From: Sporichthyaceae bacterium
GTDB lineage: Bacteria > Actinomycetota > Actinomycetes > JACCYY01
NCBI GenBank assembly: GCA_013696235.1
Contig: JACCYY010000189.1
Location: 1-9,613 of the forward strand
DNA length: 9,613 nt
Direction: 5' to 3'
Below the pieces are notes generated by a model. That model did not search any database, had not been told where the DNA came from, and was given only the letters and a program-made list of their open reading frames with translations. The first letter of the stretch is position 1, and every line of letters starts with the position of its first letter. The position numbers and the translations under genes are program-made. Shown in pieces: positions 1 through 6,905 of the stretch.

Positions 1-747
1 GGAGCCGGCCGCCGAGCACCCGACGCTTGGCTGGCCGCGTGGGTCGGGGCCGGCGCGGCTGCCGCCGCCGCCCTCGACAGCGTCCTCGACGCCGAGCCGG
101 CCATGTGCGGCCCGGCCGTCGCTCGCGCCGTCGCGGCGTCGGTCGGGCCCGGGCGGCTGCTCTTCGCCGGTTCGTCGAGCTCCATCCGTGACCTGGACCT
201 CGCCGGCGGTCCGCCGGGCCATCAGGGCGACCACCCCGCCGGGCAGGTGACGGTGCTGGCCAACCGGGGTCTGTCCGGCATCGACGGCGCCGTGTCGACC
301 GCGATCGGCGCTGCCCTCGCCCACGGTGGGAACGAGGACCGGGCGTCAGTCGCGCTGCTCGGCGACCTCGCGTTCCTGCACGACGCGACCGGGTTGGTGA
401 TCGGACCGGACGAGCCGCGCCCGGACCTGACGATCGTGGTCGTCAACGACGACGGAGGCGGCCTGTTCCAGCTGCTCGAGCAAGGAGCGCCCGAGCACGC
501 GCCGGCGTTCGAGCGCGTCTTCGGCACACCGCACGGCGTCGATCTCGCGGCTCTCTGCGCCGCCACCGGCACGCCGTACGCCCTCGCCGGTACGGACGAT
601 GAGCTGACCGCACTGCTGGAACGCCCAGGCGACGGGATCTGCGTCATCGAGGTGCCGATCACCCGGACTGACCGGCGTGCGCTCCACGAGCGGATCCGTA
701 CGGCAGTCGCTGCCGCCGTCGACGCGCTGGCAGGCTCGACATCGTGA
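1..747 (+). CDS. menD: MenD (SEPHCHC synthase), C-terminal part
   Basis: Thiamine-diphosphate-dependent synthase that joins isochorismate and the succinic semialdehyde unit derived from 2-oxoglutarate, the first committed step of menaquinone synthesis; cytosolic. The frame is open from the first base, so only the last 248 residues of a protein usually around 550 long are present. Seen in the fragment: [15 protein letters not shown] (the MenD 'SxxIRD' region), [16 protein letters not shown] starting at codon 88, then the ThDP/Mg-binding motif GDLAFLHD (codon 121) followed 28 codons later by NDDGGGLF (codon 149). These arrangements are typical of MenD and set it apart from acetolactate synthases. 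The stop TGA overlaps the GTG start of the next gene (GTGA), so the two are probably translationally coupled. The start codon and N-terminal domain lie upstream of the window. Confidence 0.94.
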   Translation, partial: GAGRRAPDAWLAAWVGAGAAAAAALDSVLDAEPAMCGPAVARAVAASVGPGRLLFAGSSSSIRDLDLAGGPPGHQGDHPAGQVTVLANRGLSGIDGAVSTAIGAALAHGGNEDRASVALLGDLAFLHDATGLVIGPDEPRPDLTIVVVNDDGGGLFQLLEQGAPEHAPAFERVFGTPHGVDLAALCAATGTPYALAGTDDELTALLERPGDGICVIEVPITRTDRRALHERIRTAVAAAVDALAGSTS

Positions 748-1472
748 GCCGGCCTCTGATTTCCGCCGCCGAGCCGGCAACCCGCGCCCACGAGGACAAG
801 GCCCCGCACGAGGTCGTCGCCATGTTCGACGACATCGCGGACGGGTACGACCGGCTCAACGACGTGCTGTCGGTCGGTCAGGACCGGCTCTGGCGCCGGG
901 CGGTGCTCAAGGCGGTCCGCCCCCGGGCGGGCGAGCAGATCCTCGATCTCGCAGCCGGCACGGGTACGTCGTCCGTGCCGTTCGTCAGAGCCGGGGCGCG
1001 GGTCGTCCCGGCCGACTTCTCGCTCGGCATGCTCCAAGCCGGCAAGGCGCTTCGGCCGCGACTGCCGTTCACCGCTGGGGACGCCGTGCGGCTGCCGTTC
1101 GCCGCGGCCTCGTTCGACGCGGTGGCGATCTCGTTCGGGTTGCGCAACGTCGTCGACCTGGGTGCCGCGCTGCGCGAGATGCTCCGGGTGACCCGTCCGG
1201 GCGGTCGGCTCGTCGTGTGCGAGTTCAGCACGGTGAGCTGGGCGCCGCTGCGCCGGGCGTACGAGATCTACCTCGAGCGTGTCCTGACACCGCTCGCCGG
1301 CACGCTCTCGGGCAACACCGGCGCCTACGACTACCTCGCCGAGTCCATCAAGGCGTGGCCGGACCAGCGGGCGCTGGCCGCGCAGATCAGCGCGGCCGGC
1401 TGGACAGACGTGGCCTGGCGCAACCTGAGCCAGGGGATCGTGGCCCTGCACCGGGCCAGGGCTCCGGGCTGA
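744..1472 (+). CDS. menG: Demethylmenaquinone methyltransferase MenG/UbiE
   Basis: SAM-dependent C-methyltransferase that converts demethylmenaquinone to menaquinone, the last ring-modifying step. 242 residues, close to the family norm. Seen: the UbiE N-terminal signature [17 protein letters not shown] (residues 27-43) ending in W50; the SAM-binding motif [12 protein letters not shown] (66-77); an acidic second motif ADFSLGML; the conserved ISFGLRNV segment; and the second family signature [16 protein letters not shown]. The GTG start overlaps the menD stop by four bases and puts all conserved blocks in frame; an ATG 26 codons downstream would cut into the first signature. In an organism with menD and no sign of ubiquinone genes the substrate is taken to be demethylmenaquinone. 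A G+C-rich hairpin follows the stop. Confidence 0.94.
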   Translation: MSRPLISAAEPATRAHEDKAPHEVVAMFDDIADGYDRLNDVLSVGQDRLWRRAVLKAVRPRAGEQILDLAAGTGTSSVPFVRAGARVVPADFSLGMLQAGKALRPRLPFTAGDAVRLPFAAASFDAVAISFGLRNVVDLGAALREMLRVTRPGGRLVVCEFSTVSWAPLRRAYEIYLERVLTPLAGTLSGNTGAYDYLAESIKAWPDQRALAAQISAAGWTDVAWRNLSQGIVALHRARAPG

Positions 1473-1475
1473 GCA

Positions 1476-1498
1476 CCACCCCCCGGGGGGCGGGGTGG
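1476..1498 (+). terminator. Candidate G+C-rich terminator hairpin after menG
   Basis: Starting three bases after the menG stop, CCACCCC (1476-1482) can pair with GGGGTGG (1492-1498) around a nine-base loop; an alternative fold uses the perfect CCCCCCGGGGGG block at 1479-1490. There is no T-tract. Actinobacteria are known to use such tail-less hairpins, but function is inferred only from position, between the menaquinone genes and the putative promoter of the next unit. Confidence 0.45.
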
Positions 1499-1516
1499 GC
1501 GCATCGGCGAGCAGCG

Positions 1517-1545
1517 TTTACACTCGACCGAGCGCTCGTGAATCT
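1517..1545 (+). promoter_or_regulatory. Possible promoter for the menJ-like/nuo transcription unit
   Basis: This is the only A+T-enriched stretch in the 159-base gap. Two readings are possible. In the first, TTTACA (1517-1522) is a -35 element one base off TTGACA, with a poor -10 (GAATCT, 1540-1545) 17 bases downstream that would lie inside the palindromic operator. In the second, TACACT (1519-1524), which fits the actinobacterial TAnnnT pattern, is the -10, and the operator lies at or just after the transcription start. Both put the operator where a bound repressor would block transcription. Neither hexamer pair is strong, so the exact promoter is uncertain. Confidence 0.35.
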
Positions 1546-1553
1546 ATTCACAA
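1536..1553 (+). promoter_or_regulatory. Rex-like (or Crp/GlxR-like) operator
   Basis: The 18 bases TCGTGAATCTATTCACAA match the Rex operator consensus TTGTGAA-N4-TTCACAA at 13 of 14 defined positions; the only mismatch is C at position 2. The core GTGAAT-CT-ATTCAC is a perfect inverted repeat. Rex is a repressor released from DNA by NADH and is known in Streptomyces to control respiratory genes including the nuo operon, which fits the genes downstream. The same bases match the cAMP-receptor-type consensus TGTGA-N6-TCACA at 9 of 10 positions, so a Crp/GlxR regulator is a real alternative; the A and T flanking the four-base spacer favour Rex slightly. The site lies 78 bases before the chosen start of the menJ-like gene. 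Confidence 0.6.
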
Positions 1554-1619
1554 GCGCACCTGGGAAGGTGTTCTGGGACCAGCGCACAGGTCCGGATCGG
1601 GCAACCGCGAGCGAGCAGC

Positions 1620-1624
1620 GAGGT
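1620..1624 (+). promoter_or_regulatory. Ribosome binding site deciding the menJ-like start
   Basis: GAGGT lies seven bases before the GTG at 1632, ideal spacing, and overlaps the alternative GTG at 1623. This favours 1632 over 1623 and 1626 as the start codon. Confidence 0.5.
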
Positions 1625-1631
1625 GGTGAGA

Positions 1632-2978
1632 GTGAGCGGCACCCCGGCGCTCCACCCGTCGCCGACGGCGCCGGCTGCGCGGGACGAACGGCTCGCCGGC
1701 GAGGCTGACGTCCTCGTCATCGGCGCCGGCCCTGCCGGCTCGACCACCGCGTACCACCTGGCCCAGGCCGGGCTCGACGTGATCATGGTGGAGAAGACGG
1801 CGTTCCCCCGCGAGAAGGTCTGCGGCGACGGGCTCACGCCGCGTGCCGTGCGCCAGATCCTGCGGATGGGGATCGACCCGCGGCCGGAAGACGGCTGGAT
1901 CCGCAACCACGGGCTGCGGATCATGGGCGGCGGCATGCGGCTGCAGGTGGAGTGGCCGGACCTCACCGAGTTCCCGTCGTACGGCCTGGTGCGGACCCGC
2001 CTGGACTTCGACCAGGTCCTGGCCCGCCAGGCGCAAAAGGCGGGCGCCCGGCTGGACGAGTCGACGACCGTGACGGGTCCGGTGCTCGACGAGCGCACCG
2101 GTCGCATCGTCGGCGTCCGAGCCCGGCCGGTCGACGCCGACCCGCGCGACAAGAGCGACGTGGTGACCTACCGGGCGCCGCTCGTGATCGCGGCGGACGG
2201 CAACTCGAGCCGGCTCGCGCTCGCCATGGGTCTCACCAAGCGCGACGACCGCCCGATGGGCGTGGCCGTCCGTACGTACTTCACCAGCCCCCGGCACGAG
2301 GACGACTGGCTCGAGTCCTGGCTCGAGCTGTGGGACACCACGCCTGACGGCAAGCGTCACCTGCTGCCCGGCTACGGCTGGATCTTCGGCGTCGGGGACG
2401 GGACGAGCAACGTCGGGCTCGGCATCCTCAACACGAGCCGGGCGTTCGGCCGGACCGACTACAAGGATCTGCTGCGCCGATGGCTCACCTCCGTGCCGCC
2501 GGAATGGGGTTTCACCCCCGAGCACCAGGTCGGTGACATCCGTGGGGCGGCCCTGCCGATGGGCTTCAACCGCCAGCCGCACTACGACCGGGGGATGCTG
2601 CTCGTCGGCGACTCCGGCGGCATGGTGAACCCGTGCAACGGTGAGGGCATCGCGTACGCCATGGAGGCCGGCGAGCTGGCCGCCGACGTGATCGTGCAGG
2701 CGTCCGGCCGACCGACCGCCGCGGCCCGTGAGCACGCCCTGCAGGCCTACCCGCGCACGCTCAAGGACGTCTACGGCGGCTACTTCACCGTCGGCCGGAT
2801 CTTCGTCCGGGCAATCGGTCACCCCTCGGTGATGAAGCTCGCCACCCGGCACGGGCTGCCGCACCCGACGCTCATGCGTTTCACGCTCAAGCTCCTGGCG
2901 AACCTCACCGAGCCCACGGGCGGCGACGCGATGGACCGGCTGATCAACGGCTTGAACCGGCTCGCCCCAGCGGCGTGA
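1632..2978 (+). CDS. Geranylgeranyl reductase family flavoprotein, probable MenJ-like menaquinone tail reductase
   Basis: FAD-dependent oxidoreductase of the geranylgeranyl reductase family, 448 residues from the chosen start. Seen: the dinucleotide-binding motif DVLVIGAGPAGS (GxGxxG at residues 31-36) with ribose-binding E54; the family motif FPREKVCGDGLTPRA (58-72); the YGWIFGVGDG block; and the second FAD motif LLVGDSGGMVNPCNGEGI (GD at 326-327). No signal peptide is evident; the C-terminal third is hydrophobic and basic, compatible with peripheral membrane contact. Characterised mycobacterial MenJ (Rv0561c) saturates one isoprene unit of menaquinone; lying between menG and the complex I genes fits that role. 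Reduction of geranylgeranyl groups of other lipids cannot be excluded. GTG at 1632 is chosen because of the GAGGT at 1620-1624; in-frame GTGs at 1623 and 1626 would add only two or three residues. It probably heads the transcript that continues into nuoA. Confidence 0.85.
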   Translation: MSGTPALHPSPTAPAARDERLAGEADVLVIGAGPAGSTTAYHLAQAGLDVIMVEKTAFPREKVCGDGLTPRAVRQILRMGIDPRPEDGWIRNHGLRIMGGGMRLQVEWPDLTEFPSYGLVRTRLDFDQVLARQAQKAGARLDESTTVTGPVLDERTGRIVGVRARPVDADPRDKSDVVTYRAPLVIAADGNSSRLALAMGLTKRDDRPMGVAVRTYFTSPRHEDDWLESWLELWDTTPDGKRHLLPGYGWIFGVGDGTSNVGLGILNTSRAFGRTDYKDLLRRWLTSVPPEWGFTPEHQVGDIRGAALPMGFNRQPHYDRGMLLVGDSGGMVNPCNGEGIAYAMEAGELAADVIVQASGRPTAAAREHALQAYPRTLKDVYGGYFTVGRIFVRAIGHPSVMKLATRHGLPHPTLMRFTLKLLANLTEPTGGDAMDRLINGLNRLAPAA

Positions 2979-2985
2979 CCCCGGC

Positions 2986-3007
2986 GGGTGGGTCGACCGG
3001 GCCACCC
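2986..3007 (+). terminator. Small hairpin between the menJ-like gene and nuoA
   Basis: GGGTGG (2986-2991) can pair with CCACCC (3002-3007), leaving a ten-base loop that contains the palindrome GTCGAC. It starts seven bases after the upstream stop and has no T-tract. It could be a partial terminator, an RNA-processing or stability element, or chance in G+C-rich sequence. Confidence 0.25.
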
Positions 3008-3013
3008 TAGGAT
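3008..3013 (+). promoter_or_regulatory. Lone -10-like element before nuoA
   Basis: TAGGAT fits the actinobacterial -10 pattern TAnnnT and lies 48 bases before the nuoA start. No convincing -35 is found 16-19 bases upstream (that stretch is G-rich), so an internal nuoA promoter is only a possibility. Confidence 0.25.
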
Positions 3014-3042
3014 GCTGAGCGGCCGACGGCCGACAGCAGCAC

Positions 3043-3054
3043 GGAGGAGAGGAG
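3043..3054 (+). promoter_or_regulatory. Strong ribosome binding site of nuoA
   Basis: The purine run GGAGGAGAGGAG ends seven bases before the nuoA ATG and contains two overlapping Shine-Dalgarno cores. It is the strongest such site in the window, fitting the first gene of a multi-subunit operon. Confidence 0.7.
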
Positions 3055-3061
3055 CAAGGAC

Positions 3062-3421
3062 ATGTCGAGCTACGTGCCGATCCTTGTCCTGGGCGCGCTC
3101 GCGCTGGCCTTTGCGCTGTTCTCCGTCGTCGCCGGATCGCTCACCGGCCCGAAGCGCTACAACCGGGCCAAGCTCGACTCGTACGAGTGCGGGATCGAGC
3201 CGACACCGCAGCCGGTCGGCGGCGGCCGGTTCCCGATCAAGTACTACCTCACCGCGATGCTGTTCATCGTCTTCGACATCGAGATCATCTTCTTGTACCC
3301 GTGGGCGGTCACGTTCGACTCGCTCGGCATCTTCGGGCTGGTCGAGATGCTCCTGTTCATCGTCACCGTCTTCGTCGCGTACGCGTACGTCTGGCGTCGC
3401 GGCGGGCTCGAGTGGGACTGA
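3062..3421 (+). CDS. nuoA: NADH-quinone oxidoreductase subunit A (NuoA)
   Basis: Small membrane subunit of complex I (ND3 homologue), located at the junction between the quinone-binding peripheral arm and the membrane arm. 119 residues, the usual length. Three membrane segments are visible at about residues 5-25, 62-83 and 88-110. The loop between the first two carries YECGIEP with the family's conserved Cys43 and the RFPIKYY stretch; the second helix has [12 protein letters not shown] with D72 and E74, the acidic residues typical of NuoA. The ATG is preceded by a strong ribosome binding site, while the 83-base gap upstream separates nuoA from the menJ-like gene. The stop is followed ten bases later by nuoB. 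Confidence 0.97.
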   Translation: MSSYVPILVLGALALAFALFSVVAGSLTGPKRYNRAKLDSYECGIEPTPQPVGGGRFPIKYYLTAMLFIVFDIEIIFLYPWAVTFDSLGIFGLVEMLLFIVTVFVAYAYVWRRGGLEWD

Positions 3422-3431
3422 GGGGGTAGGG

Positions 3432-3986
3432 ATGGGCATCGAGGAGAAGCTCCCCAGCGGCTTCCTGCTGACGACCGTCGAGAAGATGGCGAACGAGGCG
3501 CACCGGGCGTCGCTGTGGCCGGCAACCTTCGGCCTGGCCTGCTGCGCGATCGAGATGATGTCCTCGGGTGGTCCTCGGTACGACCTCGCCCGCTTCGGCA
3601 TGGAGGTCTTCCGCGCCTCACCCCGGCAGGCCGACCTGATGATCGTCGCCGGTCGGGTGAGCCAGAAGATGGCGCCGGTGCTGCGGCAGATCTACGACCA
3701 GATGGCCAACCCGAAGTGGGTCATCTCGATGGGCGTCTGCGCGTCGAGCGGCGGCATGTTCAACAACTACGCGATCGTCCAGGGGGTCGACCATGTCGTG
3801 CCGGTCGACATCTACCTGCCCGGCTGCCCGCCCCGGCCGGAGATGCTCATCAACGCGATCATGGAGCTGCACGAGGACATCCGGAACCGCAAGATCGGTG
3901 CCCATCGTCGTGTCGAGGTGGGCGAGCGTGAGCAGCTCGCGCTGACCGCGGTGCCGACCTCTGACCAGCGGGGACTGCTGCAGTGA
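3432..3986 (+). CDS. nuoB: NADH-quinone oxidoreductase subunit B (NuoB)
   Basis: Peripheral-arm subunit (PSST homologue) that binds cluster N2, the [4Fe-4S] centre that hands electrons to menaquinone. 184 residues. The four N2 ligands are visible: adjacent Cys37 and Cys38 in LACCAIEM, Cys103 in GVCASSGG, and Cys132 in LPGCPPRP. The segment [18 protein letters not shown] is also typical. The reading frame is open well upstream, but the ATG at 3432 is preceded by a purine-rich GAGGGGGTAGGG and gives the standard N-terminus, so upstream starts inside nuoA are rejected. The C-terminal 25 residues after IRNRKIG are variable and charged. The stop overlaps the nuoC GTG (GTGA), suggesting coupled translation. 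Confidence 0.97.
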   Translation: MGIEEKLPSGFLLTTVEKMANEAHRASLWPATFGLACCAIEMMSSGGPRYDLARFGMEVFRASPRQADLMIVAGRVSQKMAPVLRQIYDQMANPKWVISMGVCASSGGMFNNYAIVQGVDHVVPVDIYLPGCPPRPEMLINAIMELHEDIRNRKIGAHRRVEVGEREQLALTAVPTSDQRGLLQ

Positions 3987-4825
3987 CGATCGACGGCAGC
4001 CACGGGCAGGTCGACGGCACCACCGACGCCGGCCGTCCTGATGACGATGTCCCGGCCCCACCGGGTGTCGTGACGCCCGGTCCCGGGCCCGAAGGGGAGA
4101 GCCCGGCCCGCGAGGACCGCGCGATCGTCACCGTCCCGGGCGACGACGGCCGGGTCGAGCCGATCGCCGGGGTGGTCGGCACGAAGACCGGCATGTTCGG
4201 CATCGACGGCACCGGTGACACCTCCGGCTACGGCGGACTGGTCCGCACGATCGCCATGCCGCGGGCCACGCGGGCTCCGTACGGCGGCTGGTTCGACGCC
4301 ACCGCCGAGAGTCTCGGCAACGCCCTCGCCGCTGGCGGCATCGCCTGGGACGACGCGATCGAGAGCGTGCTGGTCGACCGTGGTGAGCTCACGTTCTTCG
4401 TCCGCCGCCACGCGCTGCTCGACGTGTGCCGGCGGTTGCGGGACGAGGCCGAGCTCCGGTACGAGTTCTGCGCCGGGGTGTCCGGGGTGCACTTCCCGCA
4501 GGACAGCGGACGGGAGCTGCACGCGGTCTACCACCTGCTCTCGATCACGCACAACCGGCGGATCCGGCTGGTCGCCACCTGCCCGGACGCCGACCCGCAC
4601 GTGCCCTCGGTGGTGTCGGTGTACCCGACGAACGACTGGCACGAGCGCGAGACGTTCGACTTCTTCGGGATCGTGTTCGACGGCCACCCGGCCCTGACCC
4701 GCATCCAGATGCCAGACGACTGGCCCGGGCACCCTCAGCGCAAGGACTACCCGCTCGGTGGAATCCCGGTCGAGTACAAGGGCGCGAGCATCCCGCCACC
4801 GGATCAGCGGAGGGCGTACAGCTGA
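3983..4825 (+). CDS. nuoC: NADH-quinone oxidoreductase subunit C (NuoC)
   Basis: Peripheral-arm subunit (30-kDa subunit homologue) packed against NuoD; it has no cofactor. 280 residues, longer than stand-alone NuoC proteins of roughly 200 because of an acidic, Pro/Gly-rich N-terminal extension. The extension ends in [17 protein letters not shown] (70-86), which I recall from other actinobacterial NuoC proteins. The core carries the family signature [11 protein letters not shown] (220-230) and RKDYPLGG (from 253) near the C-terminus. The GTG start overlaps the nuoB stop by four bases, with GGGGA at 3970-3974 as a modest ribosome binding site. The stop shares one base with the nuoD ATG (TGATG). 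No fusion to NuoD is present, unlike in Escherichia coli. Confidence 0.96.
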   Translation: MTIDGSHGQVDGTTDAGRPDDDVPAPPGVVTPGPGPEGESPAREDRAIVTVPGDDGRVEPIAGVVGTKTGMFGIDGTGDTSGYGGLVRTIAMPRATRAPYGGWFDATAESLGNALAAGGIAWDDAIESVLVDRGELTFFVRRHALLDVCRRLRDEAELRYEFCAGVSGVHFPQDSGRELHAVYHLLSITHNRRIRLVATCPDADPHVPSVVSVYPTNDWHERETFDFFGIVFDGHPALTRIQMPDDWPGHPQRKDYPLGGIPVEYKGASIPPPDQRRAYS

Positions 4826-6189
4826 TGTCGACCGACGAGCGCAGCTACCGAGGGGCCCACCGGAGGGCCGACCCGTACGCGGCCACCGACAGCGAGCCCA
4901 CCGAGGGCACCGTCTTCACCGCGACGGGCCAGGACTGGGACGACATCGTCCGGTCCATCGGGCCGGCTCCGGAGGAGCGGATCGTCGTGAACATGGGTCC
5001 GCAGCACCCGTCGACGCACGGGGTGCTGCGGCTCATCCTCGAGCTCGAGGGCGAGACGGTCACCGAGCTGCGCTGCGGCATCGGCTACCTCCACACCGGC
5101 ATCGAGAAGAACATGGAGTTCCGGACGTGGACCCAGGGGGTCACGTTCTGCACCCGCATGGACTACCTCTCGCCGTTCTACAACGAGGCGGCGTTCTGCC
5201 TCGCGGTCGAGCGACTGCTCGGGGTCACCGACGAGATCCCGGACCGGGCGACGGTCATCCGCGTCCTGCTCATGGAGCTCAACCGGATCTCGTCACACCT
5301 CGTGGCCCTGGCGACCGCCGGCATGGAGCTCGGTGCGCTGACGGTCATGACGTTCGGGTTCCGCGAGCGTGAGCTCGTGCTCGACGTGTTCGAGATGATC
5401 ACCGGGTTGCGGATGAACCATGCGTTCATCCGCCCGGGCGGTCTGGCCCAGGACCTACCCCCGGGTGCGGTGGAGAAGGTTCGCGATCTCCTCGACCTCA
5501 TGCCCAAGCGTCTTCGGGACATCCGGCTGCTCCTCGACGACAACCCGATCTTCCGGCTGCGCACCGAGGGCATCGGGTACCTGGACCTTGCCGCGTGCAT
5601 GTCGCTTGGCGTGAGCGGTCCGCCGCTGCGCTCGACCGGCCTGCCGTGGGACCTGCGCAAGTCGCAGCCGTACTGCGGCTACGAGACGTACGAGTTCGCG
5701 GTCCAGACCCAGACGACCTGCGACGCGTACGGGCGCTACCTCATCCGGATGGCCGAGATGGAGGAGTCGCTCAAGATCGTCGAGCAGTGCCTCGACCGGC
5801 TCGTGCCCGGGCCAGTCATGATCGCCGACCGCAAGATCGCCTGGCCGGCCCAGCTCGCTCTCGGGGGCGACGGCCTCGGCAACTCCCTCGATCACATCCG
5901 CCACATCATGAGCGAGTCGATGGAGGCCCTGATCCACCACTTCAAGCTCGTGACCGAGGGCTTCCGCGTGCCCAGCGGGCAGGTCTACTCGGCGATCGAG
6001 TCGCCACGCGGGGAGCTCGGAGTCCACCTGGTCAGCGACGGCGGGACGCGGCCGTACCGCGCGCACTTCCGCGATCCGTCGTTCACGAACCTGCAGGCGG
6101 TGGCGGCGGCGTGCGAGGGCAGCATGATTTCCGACGTCGTCGCCGCAGTGGCCTCCCTCGACCCCGTGATGGGAGGGGTGGATCGGTGA
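4825..6189 (+). CDS. nuoD: NADH-quinone oxidoreductase subunit D (NuoD)
   Basis: Peripheral-arm subunit (49-kDa homologue, related to the large subunit of [NiFe] hydrogenases) that forms most of the quinone pocket with NuoB. 454 residues. Seen: [14 protein letters not shown], whose His65 lines up with Thermus Nqo4 His38, and Tyr114 in [13 protein letters not shown], which lines up with Tyr87; both are the known quinone head-group residues and keep the same offset of 27. Also seen are [21 protein letters not shown] and [19 protein letters not shown] at the C-terminus. About 50 N-terminal residues precede the core; they are polar and variable. The ATG shares a base with the nuoC stop and has GGAGG at 4809-4813. 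The open frame continues upstream inside nuoC, but that sequence is not NuoD-like. Confidence 0.97.
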   Translation: MSTDERSYRGAHRRADPYAATDSEPTEGTVFTATGQDWDDIVRSIGPAPEERIVVNMGPQHPSTHGVLRLILELEGETVTELRCGIGYLHTGIEKNMEFRTWTQGVTFCTRMDYLSPFYNEAAFCLAVERLLGVTDEIPDRATVIRVLLMELNRISSHLVALATAGMELGALTVMTFGFRERELVLDVFEMITGLRMNHAFIRPGGLAQDLPPGAVEKVRDLLDLMPKRLRDIRLLLDDNPIFRLRTEGIGYLDLAACMSLGVSGPPLRSTGLPWDLRKSQPYCGYETYEFAVQTQTTCDAYGRYLIRMAEMEESLKIVEQCLDRLVPGPVMIADRKIAWPAQLALGGDGLGNSLDHIRHIMSESMEALIHHFKLVTEGFRVPSGQVYSAIESPRGELGVHLVSDGGTRPYRAHFRDPSFTNLQAVAAACEGSMISDVVAAVASLDPVMGGVDR

Positions 6190-6905
6190 TCGAGGAGGTC
6201 ACGGGCGCGTCTGAACGTTCAATCGGACCTGACACGATCGCTGAGATGCGGACGATCATGGCCCGCTACCCCCAGCCGCGGTCCGCTCTGCTTCCGATGC
6301 TGCATCTTGTGCAGGCGGAGTTCGGCTACGTGACGCCGGCCGGCATCGAGGCCTGTGCTGCCGAGCTCGGGATCACCACGGCCGAGGTGGCCGCGGTGGC
6401 CACGTTCTACACCATGTACAAGCGTCGGCCGATCGGGGACTACCACGTCGGGGTCTGCACGAACACGCTCTGCGCGATCATGGGCGGGGACGCGATCTTC
6501 GCCGCGCTCCAGGAGCACCTGGGCATCGGCAACGACGAGACGACGGCCGACGGACTGGTCACGCTCGAGCACATCGAGTGCAACGCCGCCTGCGACTACG
6601 CCCCGGTGCTCATGGTGAACTGGGAGTTCTTCGACGACCAGACCGTCCAGAGCGCCCGCGACCTCGTCGACCGGCTCCGCGCGGGGGATCCCCCCGACCC
6701 GACTCGCGGTGCCGGTCCGGTCTGCACCTGGCGCGAGACCGCCCGCGTACTGGCCGGGTTCCCTGATGGGCGCGCGCACGAGGGCCCGTCCGCCGGTCCG
6801 GCCTCGCTGGTCGGTTTGCGCCGCGCTCGCGAGCGCGGCGACGAGGCGCCGGACGACGGCAGGCGCACGTCGGGGCAGCACGCCCAGAACGGTGGTTCGT
6901 CGTGA
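6186..6905 (+). CDS. nuoE: NADH-quinone oxidoreductase subunit E (NuoE)
   Basis: 24-kDa-type thioredoxin-fold subunit of the NADH-oxidising module, carrying the [2Fe-2S] cluster N1a next to the NuoF flavin. 239 residues. The four ligands are Cys91 and Cys96 (CTNTLC) and Cys132 and Cys136 (CNAAC). The N-terminal helical domain has [17 protein letters not shown] and [11 protein letters not shown]. After about residue 170 there is a long tail rich in Gly, Pro, Arg and Asp with the block [20 protein letters not shown]; this looks like an actinobacterial extension of the usual ~165-residue domain. The GTG start overlaps the nuoD stop (GTGA) and has GGAGG at 6172-6176. No other in-frame start occurs before Met21. 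The stop again overlaps the next gene by GTGA. Confidence 0.96.
   Translation: MIEEVTGASERSIGPDTIAEMRTIMARYPQPRSALLPMLHLVQAEFGYVTPAGIEACAAELGITTAEVAAVATFYTMYKRRPIGDYHVGVCTNTLCAIMGGDAIFAALQEHLGIGNDETTADGLVTLEHIECNAACDYAPVLMVNWEFFDDQTVQSARDLVDRLRAGDPPDPTRGAGPVCTWRETARVLAGFPDGRAHEGPSAGPASLVGLRRARERGDEAPDDGRRTSGQHAQNGGSS

Noticed and set aside
1529..1538. Palindrome CGAGCGCTCG directly before the operator
   Set aside because: It is perfect, but all G+C-rich in a G+C-rich background and matches no operator family I know; it may merely overlap the Rex/Crp-like site by chance.
677..1708. 343-codon + strand frame running across menG into the intergenic region
   Set aside because: It overlaps menG in another frame, is extremely Arg-rich, and runs through the hairpin and operator; it is a G+C-driven shadow frame.
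1548..3005. Antisense open frame of 485 codons opposite the menJ-like gene
   Set aside because: Long open antisense frames are normal in DNA of this G+C content; the translation is Arg/Pro/Gly-rich with no recognisable motif, while the + strand encodes a clear flavoprotein.
2988..3431. Upstream in-frame extension of nuoB through the nuoA region
   Set aside because: The extension overlaps nuoA in another frame and is a low-complexity Arg/Ser-rich sequence; the ATG at 3432 with its purine-rich leader gives the standard NuoB N-terminus.
6212..6221. Perfect palindrome TGAACGTTCA near the start of nuoE
   Set aside because: It lies inside a coding region with no promoter context, and a 10-base palindrome is expected by chance in several kilobases.
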